DNA from: Pseudomonas fluorescens
GTDB lineage: Bacteria; Pseudomonadota; Gammaproteobacteria; Pseudomonadales; Pseudomonadaceae
Length of the DNA: 64,000 nucleotides
NCBI RefSeq assembly: GCF_902497625.1
Contig: NZ_CABVGX010000007.1
Coordinates: forward strand, 62,001-126,000
Reading direction: 5' to 3'
In this document: one piece after another, positions 48,339 to 57,234 of the stretch
Position numbering within the stretch: position 1 is the first letter of the stretch
Layout of the letters: the number at the start of each line of letters is the position of its first letter
Notes under the pieces: generated by a model
Database searches by the model: none
Seen by the model: only the letters and a program-made list of their open reading frames with translations
What the model was told of the DNA's origin: nothing
Made by a program: the position numbers and the translations under genes

Positions 48339-49703
48339 TCAAGGTCGATCCGGGGTGGTGGCGTGAAAAAACGCGCGCGCGCGAGAATCGCAGGCACAGG
48401 TCACATTGATACGCTGCCACTCTCCGGTCTGCCCTGCAAAGCTGAAAGCGGTCTGCGACGACAGAGACACACCAAAACGCCGAGCCAACGACGTCACTTC
48501 TGCATACGTGCGCGGGCGTGAGCGCGCCCAGATGAACAGCCCGCCTGGTTTACCGAAAACTTCCCACTCGGCGTCCTCCAGCATCTGCAAGGCGGCGGCG
48601 CGATCAGTGTCCAATCGCTGGCGCAGGCGCTGTACCAATTTATGGTAAGCGCCGCTGGTCAACAAACATGTCAGCACCGCCTCGCTGAACGCTGAAGTGC
48701 CCAGGCTGCTGATGGTTTTCACCTTGGCCAGCTTCGCAATCATTGCCGGTTTGGCCACGATGAAGCCAACTCTTAACGAGCTGCTGAGTGTCTTGGAAAA
48801 GCTGCCGATGTAGATCACGCCGGGATCCAGCGCGGCGAGCCGCACACCGCGACCGCTGTGCAAATCGGCATACACGTCATCTTCTACCACTACCAGGCCA
48901 TGAGTTCTGGCCAGTTGCACAACCCGTCGTGCCACTGCCGGCCCCAGGCTGCTACCGGTTGGATTATGATGAAAGCTGTTGATGAACAGCGCCCGAGGCT
49001 GGTGCTTCAACAGCAACGTCTGCAGCGCTTCGATATCAGGTCCGCAAGGTGTGCGCGGCACCTCGAAAACCAGGACGCCATGCAGTTTGAGCAGCTCGAA
49101 AAGCATTGGATTCCCGGGACTTTCCACCACCACGCAGTCCTGTGTATCAAACAACGTGCGCACGATCAGATCGAGTCCCTGGCTCGCGCCTGCGACCGTC
49201 ATGATGCAGTCCTCATTAGCGGCGATATCCATAAGCCTCAAGCGCTTGAGTATCTGCTGTCGCAACGCTGGCAGACCAAGCGGTGTGTTGTAGTCGAAGA
49301 CAGCAGCCATGTCGGAGCGACTGACCTGGCGGATCGCGTAGCCCAGATCATCCGTTTCGCGCCAGCTGTGCGGCACACCGCCACATCCCAGCGGCAGTGC
49401 CTGCGTAGCAGTAAGCGGCCCCGCATCGGCACCGTCGAGCCAAGGCGCAGAAGCCGTTGACGCCGGCGCAGCGACGATAAAGAAGCCCGCGCCGTGGCGC
49501 GCCGCAAGCACACCCTGAGCCACCAGCCGATCGCAAGCCTCCACCACACTGGACTGACTGAGCAGATTTATTCTGGCAATCTGCCGTGCCGAAGGCAGAC
49601 GAGTTCCCGGCGACAGCTGCGTCTGGCGAATCCAGCAGGCGAGTGCGTCGACGATTTGTTGCACCACAGGCACCAATGCCTGTCGATCAATTCTCAATTC
49701 CAT
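48339..49703 (-). CDS. MocR/PdxR-type PLP-dependent transcriptional regulator
   Basis: 454-aa fusion of a GntR winged helix (about residues 10-75, SARQIARINLLSQSSVVEACDRLVAQGVL) with an aminotransferase fold-type I domain. The PLP lysine is in IGSFSKTLSSSLRVGF. Such proteins sense PLP and an amine or amino acid and control vitamin B6, taurine, GABA or related genes. The start at 49703 (MELRIDRQALVP) has aggag 10 nt upstream; the longer frame has no domain support. The target is unknown; the neighbouring SDR gene at 49879 is transcribed in the same direction upstream. Confidence 0.9.
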   Translation of the reverse strand: MELRIDRQALVPVVQQIVDALACWIRQTQLSPGTRLPSARQIARINLLSQSSVVEACDRLVAQGVLAARHGAGFFIVAAPASTASAPWLDGADAGPLTATQALPLGCGGVPHSWRETDDLGYAIRQVSRSDMAAVFDYNTPLGLPALRQQILKRLRLMDIAANEDCIMTVAGASQGLDLIVRTLFDTQDCVVVESPGNPMLFELLKLHGVLVFEVPRTPCGPDIEALQTLLLKHQPRALFINSFHHNPTGSSLGPAVARRVVQLARTHGLVVVEDDVYADLHSGRGVRLAALDPGVIYIGSFSKTLSSSLRVGFIVAKPAMIAKLAKVKTISSLGTSAFSEAVLTCLLTSGAYHKLVQRLRQRLDTDRAAALQMLEDAEWEVFGKPGGLFIWARSRPRTYAEVTSLARRFGVSLSSQTAFSFAGQTGEWQRINVTCACDSRARAFFHATTPDRP

Positions 49704-49834
49704 GAGCACGCAACTCCTGTTCATTGGCGCAAAGCAGTTAATCACAGGAGCGATCGACAGGCTGTGCGACAACGCCGACAAAACGCGAATCTCTAACCAT
49801 TTGAAACATAATGCCCGCGCTTTCGAGGCATAGA

Positions 49835-49859
49835 AAAACCCGCACGGCTGCGGGTTTTT
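49835..49859 (-). terminator. Intrinsic terminator of the SDR gene
   Basis: aaaacccgca and tgcgggtttt flank a 4-nt loop with A and T runs on both sides. Ends the SDR transcript 20 bp after its stop; the MocR gene then needs its own promoter. Confidence 0.85.
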
Positions 49860-49878
49860 AATAGCTTGATCGCCAGTT

Positions 49879-50640
49879 TCAGAACGCTGTGACGCCGCCA
49901 TCGACCGCCAGCGAATGACCCGTGGTGAAGGCTGCCGCATCGCTGCACAGGTACAACACTGCCGCGGCAATTTCTTCTACCTTGCCGATCCGGCCCACCG
50001 GATGCATCGCGTTGGCAAACTCGCCTTTATTCGGGTCGGCTTCATAGGCGCGGCGGAACATGTCAGTGTCGATCACCGCCGGGCACACCGCGTTGACGCG
50101 GATTTTTTTCTTGGCGTATTCGATGGCTGCCGATTTGGTCAGACCGATCACTGCGTGTTTGGAGGCGGCGTAAATACTCATCTTCGGAGCAGCACCGAGT
50201 CCCGCCACCGAAGCGGTATTGACGATGGCGCCAGCGCCCTGGGCCAGCAACAGCGGCAACTGGTATTTCATGCAAAGCCAGACACCTTTGACGTTGACGC
50301 CCATAATGGCGTCGAATTCATCAAGGGTGCCATCGGCCAGTTTGCCTTTTTCAATTTCGATGCCGGCATTGTTGAAGGCATAGTCAAGACGGCCGTAAGC
50401 ATTGACCACTTCGTCCATCAGGTTTTTTACATCGCTTTCTAGGGTAACGTCACAGCGCACGAATGTGGCCTCCCCTCCCGCCGTACGGATCAGCGCGACC
50501 GTGCCTTCACCACCGGCAGTATCGAGGTCAGCAACGACCACCTTCAATCCCTCGGCGGCGAATGCCTGGGCAGTCGCGCGGCCGATGCCATTGGCGGCGC
50601 CAGTCACTACGGCGACCTCACCGGAAAACGTCATGCTCAT
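49879..50640 (-). CDS. SDR family oxidoreductase
   Basis: 253-aa NAD(P)-dependent short-chain dehydrogenase with TGAANGIG (nucleotide binding), NNAG, Ser in NTASVAGLG and YAASKHAV (catalytic Tyr/Lys). Ends VDGGVTAF as in glucose-1-dehydrogenase-like SDRs. Start at 50640 has gagg 9 nt upstream. Divergent from the CurA-like reductase gene at 50872 across 231 bp. Substrate unknown. Confidence 0.92.
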   Translation of the reverse strand: MSMTFSGEVAVVTGAANGIGRATAQAFAAEGLKVVVADLDTAGGEGTVALIRTAGGEATFVRCDVTLESDVKNLMDEVVNAYGRLDYAFNNAGIEIEKGKLADGTLDEFDAIMGVNVKGVWLCMKYQLPLLLAQGAGAIVNTASVAGLGAAPKMSIYAASKHAVIGLTKSAAIEYAKKKIRVNAVCPAVIDTDMFRRAYEADPNKGEFANAMHPVGRIGKVEEIAAAVLYLCSDAAAFTTGHSLAVDGGVTAF

Positions 50641-50871
50641 GTGGTTTGTCCTCAAGGGGAGATGGTGAACGTACAGGCTCTCAGTCTAAGCACACGTCTG
50701 CATGGCGCGGCAGCACTATCAGAAGGCCGGTTGGGCACCCATGAGCGGCAGTGATGGAACGGTCAACATCATCACTGCACTGGATCAAGCTGCATTCGCC
50801 GCATCTGCCAGACTTGCAGCATCGCCCCTTAAGGGCTATCAACAAAGCTTCATTCATCTTGAGCGTCCGTC

Positions 50872-51876
50872 ATGACAAACCCGATCAACCGCCAGTTCCT
50901 GCTCGCCAAACGTCCCCTCGGCGCGGCCACCCGCGAGACGTTCACCTATCAGGAAGTACCCGTCGGCGAACCGGTTGCCGGGCAGATTCTGGTCAAGAAT
51001 GAATATTTGTCTCTAGACCCGGCGATGCGTGGCTGGATGAATGAGGGCAAGTCCTACATTCCGCCAGTTGGCCTTGGCGAAGTAATGCGCGCCTTGGGCG
51101 TGGGCAAAGTCGTCGCCTCGAACAACCCCGGGTTCGCCGTCGGCGACTACGTCAACGGCGCGCTTGGGGTCCAGGACTACTTCCTCGGCGAGCCCCGTGG
51201 TTTTTACAAGGTCGATCCGAACCTGGCGCCGCTGCCGCGTTACTTGTCGGCGCTGGGCATGACGGGGATGACCGCCTATTTCGCACTGCTGGAAGTCGGC
51301 GCACCGAAAGAAGGCGACACCGTTGTCCTATCAGGCGCAGCCGGTGCTGTCGGCAGCATCGCCGGGCAGATTGCCAAAATCAAAGGTTGCCGCGTAGTAG
51401 GCATTGCGGGCGGCGCAGACAAATGCAAATTTCTGATCGACGAACTGGGCTTTGATGGCGCCATCGATTACAAAAGCGAAGACGTTCACGCTGGCTTGAA
51501 ACGCGAATGTCCCAAAGGCGTCGACGTGTATTTCGACAACGTCGGAGGCGATATCCTCGACGCGGTATTGAGTCGTCTGAACATGAAAGCACGCGTGGTG
51601 ATATGCGGCGCCATCAGTCAGTACAACAACAAGGAAGCGGTCAAGGGCCCTGCCAACTATCTGTCCCTGCTGGTCAACCGGGCGCGGATGGAAGGCTTCG
51701 TGGTGATGGACCACGCTGCGCAATTCGCCGCCGCCGGGCAGGAAATGGCCGGCTGGATGGCCAAGGGTCAGCTCAAGAGCAAGGAAGATATCGTCGAAGG
51801 CCTGCAAACGTTCCCGGAGACGCTGATGAAACTTTTCAGCGGCGAGAATTTCGGGAAACTGGTGTTGAAGGTCTGA
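50872..51876 (+). CDS. NADP-dependent medium-chain oxidoreductase (CurA/PTGR-like)
   Basis: 334-aa zinc-independent reductase of alkenals or enones related to E. coli CurA. Cofactor motif GAAGAVGSIAGQIAKIKGC, N-terminal GroES-like half, and the conserved VYFDNVGGDILDAVL region. ATG at 50872 follows gagcg; complete. Role: detoxification of reactive carbonyls (known for the family), substrate not shown. Confidence 0.92.
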   Translation: MTNPINRQFLLAKRPLGAATRETFTYQEVPVGEPVAGQILVKNEYLSLDPAMRGWMNEGKSYIPPVGLGEVMRALGVGKVVASNNPGFAVGDYVNGALGVQDYFLGEPRGFYKVDPNLAPLPRYLSALGMTGMTAYFALLEVGAPKEGDTVVLSGAAGAVGSIAGQIAKIKGCRVVGIAGGADKCKFLIDELGFDGAIDYKSEDVHAGLKRECPKGVDVYFDNVGGDILDAVLSRLNMKARVVICGAISQYNNKEAVKGPANYLSLLVNRARMEGFVVMDHAAQFAAAGQEMAGWMAKGQLKSKEDIVEGLQTFPETLMKLFSGENFGKLVLKV

Positions 51877-51905
51877 AGCCGGTCAGATTTCTGACCATAT
51901 CCAAA

Positions 51906-51929
51906 GGGGAGCGAACTGGTTTGCTCCCC
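51906..51929. terminator. Possible weak terminator between convergent genes
   Basis: ggggagc and gctcccc pair across a 10-nt loop between the CurA-like gene and pyrF. No T-run on either side, so function is doubtful. Confidence 0.3.
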
Positions 51930-51948
51930 CTGTCATTTCAGCGGTTGA

Positions 51949-52647
51949 TCAAGCCAGCTCAGCCACAACGTCTGCCAGTGCCTTCGCCGGATCTGCCGCC
52001 TGACTGATCGGACGCCCGATCACCAGATAATCGGAACCGGCGTCCAGCGCCTGGCGAGGGGTCAGAATGCGTCTCTGATCATCCTGCGCGCTACCTGCCG
52101 GACGAATCCCCGGCGTCACCAGTTGCAGCGATGGATGCGCGAGTTTCAACGCCTGGGCTTCCAGCGCCGAACAGACCAGACCATCCATCCCGGCCTTTTC
52201 GGCCAGGGCCGCCAGACGCAGTACTTGCTCCTGCGGTTCGATATCCAGACCGATACCCGCCAGGTCTTCGCGTTCCATGCTGGTCAGCACGGTCACACCG
52301 ATCAGCAGCGGTTTCGGGCCATTACGCTGATCAAGCACTTCACGGCAGGCAGCCATCATGCGCAGACCGCCGGAGCAATGCACATTGACCATCCACACGC
52401 CCATTTCAGCTGCCGCTTTCACCGCCATGGCTGTGGTGTTAGGGATGTCGTGAAACTTGAGGTCCAGGAATACCTCGAAGCCCTTGTCACGCAGGGTACC
52501 AACGATTTCCGATGCGCAGCTGGTGAACAGCTCCTTACCGACCTTGACCCGGCACAGTTTCGGGTCCAACTGGTCGGCCAGCTTCAGTGCGGCGTCACGG
52601 GTGGGGTAATCCAGGGCGACGATGATAGGAGTCTGGCAGACGGACAT
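51949..52647 (-). CDS. pyrF: Orotidine 5'-phosphate decarboxylase
   Basis: Last step of UMP synthesis. 232 aa with the catalytic [23 protein letters not shown] near the N-terminus and the phosphate-binding GIRPAG and YLVIGRPI motifs. ATG at 52647 ([10 protein letters not shown]) gives the family length. Follows an AI-2E permease gene by about 135 bp, same strand. Confidence 0.95.
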   Translation of the reverse strand: MSVCQTPIIVALDYPTRDAALKLADQLDPKLCRVKVGKELFTSCASEIVGTLRDKGFEVFLDLKFHDIPNTTAMAVKAAAEMGVWMVNVHCSGGLRMMAACREVLDQRNGPKPLLIGVTVLTSMEREDLAGIGLDIEPQEQVLRLAALAEKAGMDGLVCSALEAQALKLAHPSLQLVTPGIRPAGSAQDDQRRILTPRQALDAGSDYLVIGRPISQAADPAKALADVVAELA

Positions 52648-52781
52648 GTGCGGGCTCTCAGGCAGGATGAAATCGGCGCGCATTGTAGCGGAACCAGCGC
52701 GACTGCGGGACCCGATGATCGGTGAATCGTCGGCGCCCAACCAAGACTAGCCCTTGCGCCGACTGTGTCGAGTTCCATCCC

Positions 52782-53837
52782 TCAGGGACGGCGTTCATCA
52801 ACCCGCGCCTGGCTTTTGCTCCAGTCGGTCAACAGGCTGTAAGCCACGGCCAGCAATGTCGGCCCGATGAACAGGCCGATGAAGCCGAACGCGATCAACC
52901 CGCCAAACACGCCAAGCAACACGATCACCAGCGGAAGATTACCGCCGCGACTGATCAGATAAGGCTTGAGTACATTATCGACTCCGCTAATGATGAACAT
53001 GCCCCAGCAGCCGAGGAATATCGCCAAACCATAATCGCCCTTCCAGGCCAGCCACGCCGTGGCCGGGATCCACACCAGGGGTGGGCCCATCGGGATCAGG
53101 CTGAGCAGGAATGTGACGATACCCAGCACCAACGCCCCCGGAACCCCGGCAATCAGGAAGCCGATCAGGGCCAGAACGGCCTGGGCAGCGGCGGTCCCGA
53201 TCACTCCGTTTACCACCCGCTGCACGGTACCGGCGACCAGTTCGATGTAGTAACCGGCACGATCACCGATCAACCGCTGCAGCAGACTGTGGACGAATGC
53301 CGCCAATCGCGGCCCGTCACGGTAAAAGAAGAACACGAATACGATGCTCAGCGTCAGCTCCAGTATGCCGCCGCCAATTTGTGCGCTGCGCGCCAGCAGC
53401 CAGTTCCCCACCTGCCCCAGATAAGGTTTGAGCGAAACCATCATCGCCGCGCCTTGCTGATCGATGCTGTTCCAGATGCCAACAATCCGCTCCCCGACCA
53501 ACGGAATACTGCCGAGCCAGGCCGGCGCTTCAGGCAGTCCGTCGACCTGCACATCCTTGATGAAGGCGGTGGCATCGCGTACATGGTCGGCCAGGTTGAA
53601 TCCCAGCCAGACCAACGGCGCCGCCACCAGTACCATCCAGCCCATGGTCAGCAGCGCGGCTGCCAAAGATTCCCGGCCATTGAGCCATCGGGTGAGCAAG
53701 CGCATCAGCGGCCAGCTGGCAAACGCCAGCACCGCCCCCCAGAACATTGCCGACCAGAACGGCGCCATCACCCAGAAGCTCGCGCCAAACAGCACCAGGA
53801 GCAGGATTTGCACCAACAGCCGATCGTTATTGATCAT
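52782..53837 (-). CDS. AI-2E family transporter
   Basis: 351-aa inner-membrane protein with about eight spans and the conserved C-terminal GPTLLAVAYSLLTDW and LIPMGPPLVWIPATAWL patterns of the PerM/TqsA family. Family members export AI-2 or act as Na+/H+ antiporters; without a signal in context the role here is open. Its start, 68 bp from the DUF4892 gene stop, is at 53837. Confidence 0.9.
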   Translation of the reverse strand: MINNDRLLVQILLLVLFGASFWVMAPFWSAMFWGAVLAFASWPLMRLLTRWLNGRESLAAALLTMGWMVLVAAPLVWLGFNLADHVRDATAFIKDVQVDGLPEAPAWLGSIPLVGERIVGIWNSIDQQGAAMMVSLKPYLGQVGNWLLARSAQIGGGILELTLSIVFVFFFYRDGPRLAAFVHSLLQRLIGDRAGYYIELVAGTVQRVVNGVIGTAAAQAVLALIGFLIAGVPGALVLGIVTFLLSLIPMGPPLVWIPATAWLAWKGDYGLAIFLGCWGMFIISGVDNVLKPYLISRGGNLPLVIVLLGVFGGLIAFGFIGLFIGPTLLAVAYSLLTDWSKSQARVDERRP

Positions 53838-53905
53838 CCGGTTCTCGAAAAAGATTCAGTCAGAAGGAGTAGACGAACACGGCTGGCGTGTTCGCCCGCT
53901 ACAGC

Positions 53906-54724
53906 TTAACGCAACAGCTCGATGCGCAAGCCAGAGCCTTCGACACTGCCTGTCTCCATACGCGCCGCCCGCACGCCCTGCCCCATCAATGCCTGACGCC
54001 AGGCCTCGGCATTGGGCCCGGAAATCGCGACCCGCAAACCGGTGTCGAGATTAAGACCGCGCGAGAGCAGGCGCAGCCAGATTTCGTCCGGCGCTTGCGT
54101 GAGTTTGGGGAAATCCAGCTCGCCGGTACTTTTGAGCTCGCGCAGCAATGTTGCGGAGGTCGGCAGCACATCACCCAACGGCGCTTCGGCGTCGAATTGC
54201 TCGACGTGCAGGTAGGCTTTGCGATTGCCGCGAGTGATGCCGTAAAGCGCGACCAGCGTGTTGTCGCGCGGCGCCGCAAGCCTCAAAAGCAGATATGCCT
54301 GCTGATCATCGGCGCCGTACAGTTTGGCATTGCTGAACACTTCGTTGGCCCAGAGGCTGCTCTCGCCACAATCCCGCGCCTGACACCAGAACAGTAACTG
54401 CGCGCCTTGCTCTTGCAGCGCTTCGCGAGCAGCAGTGAATGCTGCATTCGAGGAATGCTCCGGGGGTAGCTCGTAGGTCACGGATGTGACTTGACCACGG
54501 GCGCTTACCTGCCCGTCGAAACGTAACTGACCGCTTATTTTGCGGATCGAGCCCAAGGGGTAGATCCGCTCCAGTTCAGCCACCGGCCGATAGTCGACAA
54601 TTTGCGCATCGGCCATGCGCGGCACGATCGGGAGGTCCTGACTGCCGGGCACATCGGCAGCAAACAGCAGAGGAGTGAAACTGCACAATGCCATGACACC
54701 GAGAAATCGCATAGGCAGGCTCAT
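53906..54724 (-). CDS. DUF4892 domain-containing periplasmic protein
   Basis: 272-aa exported protein: signal peptide MSLPMRFLGVMALCSFTPLLFAADVPG (cleavage probably after AAD or LLFA), then a DUF4892 domain with a Cys pair in LLFWCQARDCGESS. No membrane segment after the signal. Function unknown. Its start overlaps the remnant at 54721 by 4 bp. Confidence 0.87.
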   Translation of the reverse strand: MSLPMRFLGVMALCSFTPLLFAADVPGSQDLPIVPRMADAQIVDYRPVAELERIYPLGSIRKISGQLRFDGQVSARGQVTSVTYELPPEHSSNAAFTAAREALQEQGAQLLFWCQARDCGESSLWANEVFSNAKLYGADDQQAYLLLRLAAPRDNTLVALYGITRGNRKAYLHVEQFDAEAPLGDVLPTSATLLRELKSTGELDFPKLTQAPDEIWLRLLSRGLNLDTGLRVAISGPNAEAWRQALMGQGVRAARMETGSVEGSGLRIELLR

Positions 54725-54927
54725 CGGATCAGCGAGGCCTGGGCATTGAAGACGCGGGCGTCATCGATGCGATTCGGTATCGGCCATTCTGGCTGCACGG
54801 TCTTGAAATGCCGGTATTCCATGTTGTAGATACTCAAAGCATACCCTGTGCACGGCATGCCGGGCTCCTTGAGCACGATAGAGACCTTGTGGCCATTCGG
54901 GGGCGCAGCGGTGTAGAGATCTATCAT
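54721..54927 (-). pseudogene. Decayed GST (YfcG/YghU-like) N-terminal fragment
   Basis: About 68 residues starting MIDLYTAAPPNGHKVSIVLK match the start of glutathione transferases (MIDLYTAxPNGHKVSIALEE) and continue to a degraded NPNGRIPAIVD-like region (WPIPNRIDDA). The rest of the domain is missing and the following bases encode DUF4892. Probably a truncated gene; the codons have lost conserved residues, consistent with decay. Nearest functional GST in the window is at 38170. Confidence 0.72.
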
Positions 54928-54977
54928 GGTTGTCTCCCATTTCAACCCGCCCAGCCTCGACAGTTGCCTCGCTCAAG

Positions 54978-55829
54978 TCAAGGAAGTGTGAAGAAGCGTT
55001 TGAAACAGTCTGCGACAAGGCTGGCCCCTTGGTCATCATTCAAGTGCAAATGATGGCCACCTGGCAGCTGTTCCCGAGTGAAGGGGAGCCGGTCCAGCAA
55101 TTCGCAATGTTTGGCGAGCATGCCGTCTGCAGCCACGATTAGAGTGGCCGGGCAACTGACTCGCGCCACGAAGGCCATCGCCTGCTCGCTGGTAAGACGC
55201 AGAGGCGAAGGCAGCGTCAGGCGGTTATCGGTGCGCCAGGTGTAACCGCTTGGCACCGGCACAAGGCCCCGCTGCGCCAACAGCTCGGCCGCCTCGCGGC
55301 TGACCGCCACCAGACCTTTCATGCGCGCTTCGATGGCGCGGTCCAGTGTGGTGTAGACCGGTTTGCGCTTGTCCCGCAGGTCCAGTTGCGCTTGCAGGGC
55401 CATGCCCATGCGCTCGGCGGCATTTTCGCCTTTGTCGGTAGGAGGGATGACTCCGTCAATCAAGGCCAGATGCGTGACGCGCTCCGGCAAAGAGCCGGCA
55501 ATGATCAATGACACGATGGCGCCCATGGAGTGCCCCATCAATGCAAAACGCTGCAGACCCAGTTGCTCGGCTACTTGCAGTACGTCGTGGGCATAATCCC
55601 ACATGGCGTATCCGGCACCGGTCGGTCGATGCCCGGAATGGCCGTGGCCCGCCATGTCCAGGGCGATGATGCGCAGCCCGTCGAGCTTCGGCGCCAATCG
55701 GGCAAAGCTGTTGGCATTGTCCAGCCAGCCATGCAGGGCAATCACCGGCAAGCCATCTTCGGGACCCCAAAGGTGTGCGGCCAACTCGATGTGGGGCAGA
55801 TTCAACCGGACTTCTTCCACGCTGTTCAT
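54978..55829 (-). CDS. Alpha/beta hydrolase 1
   Basis: 283-aa serine hydrolase with oxyanion motif ALHGWLDNAN, nucleophile elbow GHSMGAI and the catalytic His near the C-terminus (PGGHHLHLND). ATG at 55829 overlaps the stop of the upstream hydrolase gene by 4 bp (ATGA), so the two are translationally coupled. Cytoplasmic (no signal). Substrate unknown. Confidence 0.92.
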   Translation of the reverse strand: MNSVEEVRLNLPHIELAAHLWGPEDGLPVIALHGWLDNANSFARLAPKLDGLRIIALDMAGHGHSGHRPTGAGYAMWDYAHDVLQVAEQLGLQRFALMGHSMGAIVSLIIAGSLPERVTHLALIDGVIPPTDKGENAAERMGMALQAQLDLRDKRKPVYTTLDRAIEARMKGLVAVSREAAELLAQRGLVPVPSGYTWRTDNRLTLPSPLRLTSEQAMAFVARVSCPATLIVAADGMLAKHCELLDRLPFTREQLPGGHHLHLNDDQGASLVADCFKRFFTLP

Positions 55830-56632
55830 GCGCAATCCTGCTCGTGCCGCGCGTGCCAGCGAGTGAACAGGTTTTTCAACAGCGTCGCCGTTTCATGAGG
55901 ACGTTCGAGGGGAAACATGTGGCCACCCGGCATGGTCAGGGATTCACCCAACGGCATGCGGCCAACGGCACTGGTGTGATGGCGCATGACAACGCGGCTT
56001 TTATGCCCGCGCACCACGGCGAGCGGCACCTGCAGCAGGCGTGCGCGGCCGGGGCTGGTATGCGGCACGCCCCGATAGATGCTGATTTCGGTGGCCGGAT
56101 CGAAGCGCAGCCGCAGCGTGTCGCCAACCTTGTGCAAACCGTATTGAAGGTAGGCATCGAAACAGTCCGGATCGAAACCTCGAAACAACGTCTTGCCAGC
56201 AAAATAGCGACGGGCAGATTCCAGATCGGTGAACTCTTCACGGCGGCCCAGGGTACGGCCAGCCGGCGTCAGGCGATCGATAAAACCAAAGCGCTTCGCC
56301 GCGCGGATCACCCATTGGTCGGTGCGGGTCAGCACTGGCGAGTCGAGCATCACCACGCCGCGATACAGCTGCGGACATCGCAATGCCGCATGCAGATGAA
56401 GCACGCCGCCCAGGGAATGGCCGACACCCCAGACTGGCTGCGCCTGCTGCTCAAGATGATGGATGAGCTCATCCACCAGATTGTGCCAGTTGTCGTCGGC
56501 AGGAAAGCGCGGGTCGTGCGCGTGCTGCTCAAGATGCGTCACCTGATATTCGGGCGCCAGCGCCGCGAACAGCTTGCCGTAGGTTGCCGAAGGAAACCCG
56601 TTGGCGTGGGCGAAAAAAATCTGCTGCGACAT
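55826..56632 (-). CDS. Alpha/beta hydrolase 2
   Basis: 268-aa serine hydrolase with FFAHANGFPS near the N-terminus, nucleophile elbow GHSLGGV and His near the C-terminus (MPGGHMFPLE). ATG at 56632 (MSQQIFFAHANG) gives the family length. Upstream member of the coupled pair; the first hydrolase is encoded immediately downstream. Confidence 0.92.
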   Translation of the reverse strand: MSQQIFFAHANGFPSATYGKLFAALAPEYQVTHLEQHAHDPRFPADDNWHNLVDELIHHLEQQAQPVWGVGHSLGGVLHLHAALRCPQLYRGVVMLDSPVLTRTDQWVIRAAKRFGFIDRLTPAGRTLGRREEFTDLESARRYFAGKTLFRGFDPDCFDAYLQYGLHKVGDTLRLRFDPATEISIYRGVPHTSPGRARLLQVPLAVVRGHKSRVVMRHHTSAVGRMPLGESLTMPGGHMFPLERPHETATLLKNLFTRWHARHEQDCA

Positions 56633-56760
56633 ACCGGCCATTCCATTCACGAAACAAAGACCGATTCTCCGCATGCCAGGCGCGCTGCGCAATGACCGTA
56701 ACTGCCAGGAATGATGACAGTCCGGTCAGAGTGATACCGCCCAGCGCAGCTGATCGGTGC

Positions 56761-57204
56761 TCAGCGAGCCGGCGGATTCTCCCCCAGCGGTACCACCGCC
56801 ATGGTCAGCCGTGACACGCAGCTGGCCTTGCCTTCATCACTGGTCAGGCGAATGTCCCATACATGCGTCGTACGCCCGATGTGGATTGGCTTGGCCGTTG
56901 CGGTCACGCGCCCGCTGCGCAGCCCACGCAGATGATTGGCATTGATCTCCAGACCGACACAGTAAAACTTGCTGGCATCGATGCACAGATAACTGGCCAT
57001 CGAACCGACAGACTCGGCCAGCACCACCGACGCGCCGCCGTGCAGCAGGCCGTATGGCTGATGAGTGCGGTGGTCGATGACCATGCTCGCCGTCAGGGAT
57101 TGTTCATCGAAGGATTCGAAGCGGATATCCAGCACTTCGCCAATAGTGTTTTTCTGAATCGCGTTCAGTTGCTCGATATTCGGTGTGGTACGCCACAGAC
57201 TCAT
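56761..57204 (-). CDS. Hotdog-fold acyl-CoA thioesterase (PaaI/MenI-like)
   Basis: 147-aa thioesterase with HGGASVVLAESVGSMAS carrying the catalytic acid in the hotdog helix, and the typical TATAKPIHIGRTTHVWDIR. Cleaves aromatic or medium-chain acyl-CoA in family members. Lies 30 bp downstream of the acyl-CoA synthetase gene, so the two may counterbalance each other. Confidence 0.92.
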   Translation of the reverse strand: MSLWRTTPNIEQLNAIQKNTIGEVLDIRFESFDEQSLTASMVIDHRTHQPYGLLHGGASVVLAESVGSMASYLCIDASKFYCVGLEINANHLRGLRSGRVTATAKPIHIGRTTHVWDIRLTSDEGKASCVSRLTMAVVPLGENPPAR

Positions 57205-57234
57205 GCTGACATCCTTTGTTGTTTTTTATAGGTT

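Noticed and set aside
52722..53909. A 395-codon plus-strand frame opposite the AI-2E permease gene
   Set aside because: The translation is Gln/Arg/His-rich without domain, as expected from the antisense of a hydrophobic membrane protein.
55775..56695. A 306-codon plus-strand frame opposite the second alpha/beta hydrolase
   Set aside because: Shadow of the real minus-strand gene, which has GHSLGGV and a catalytic His.
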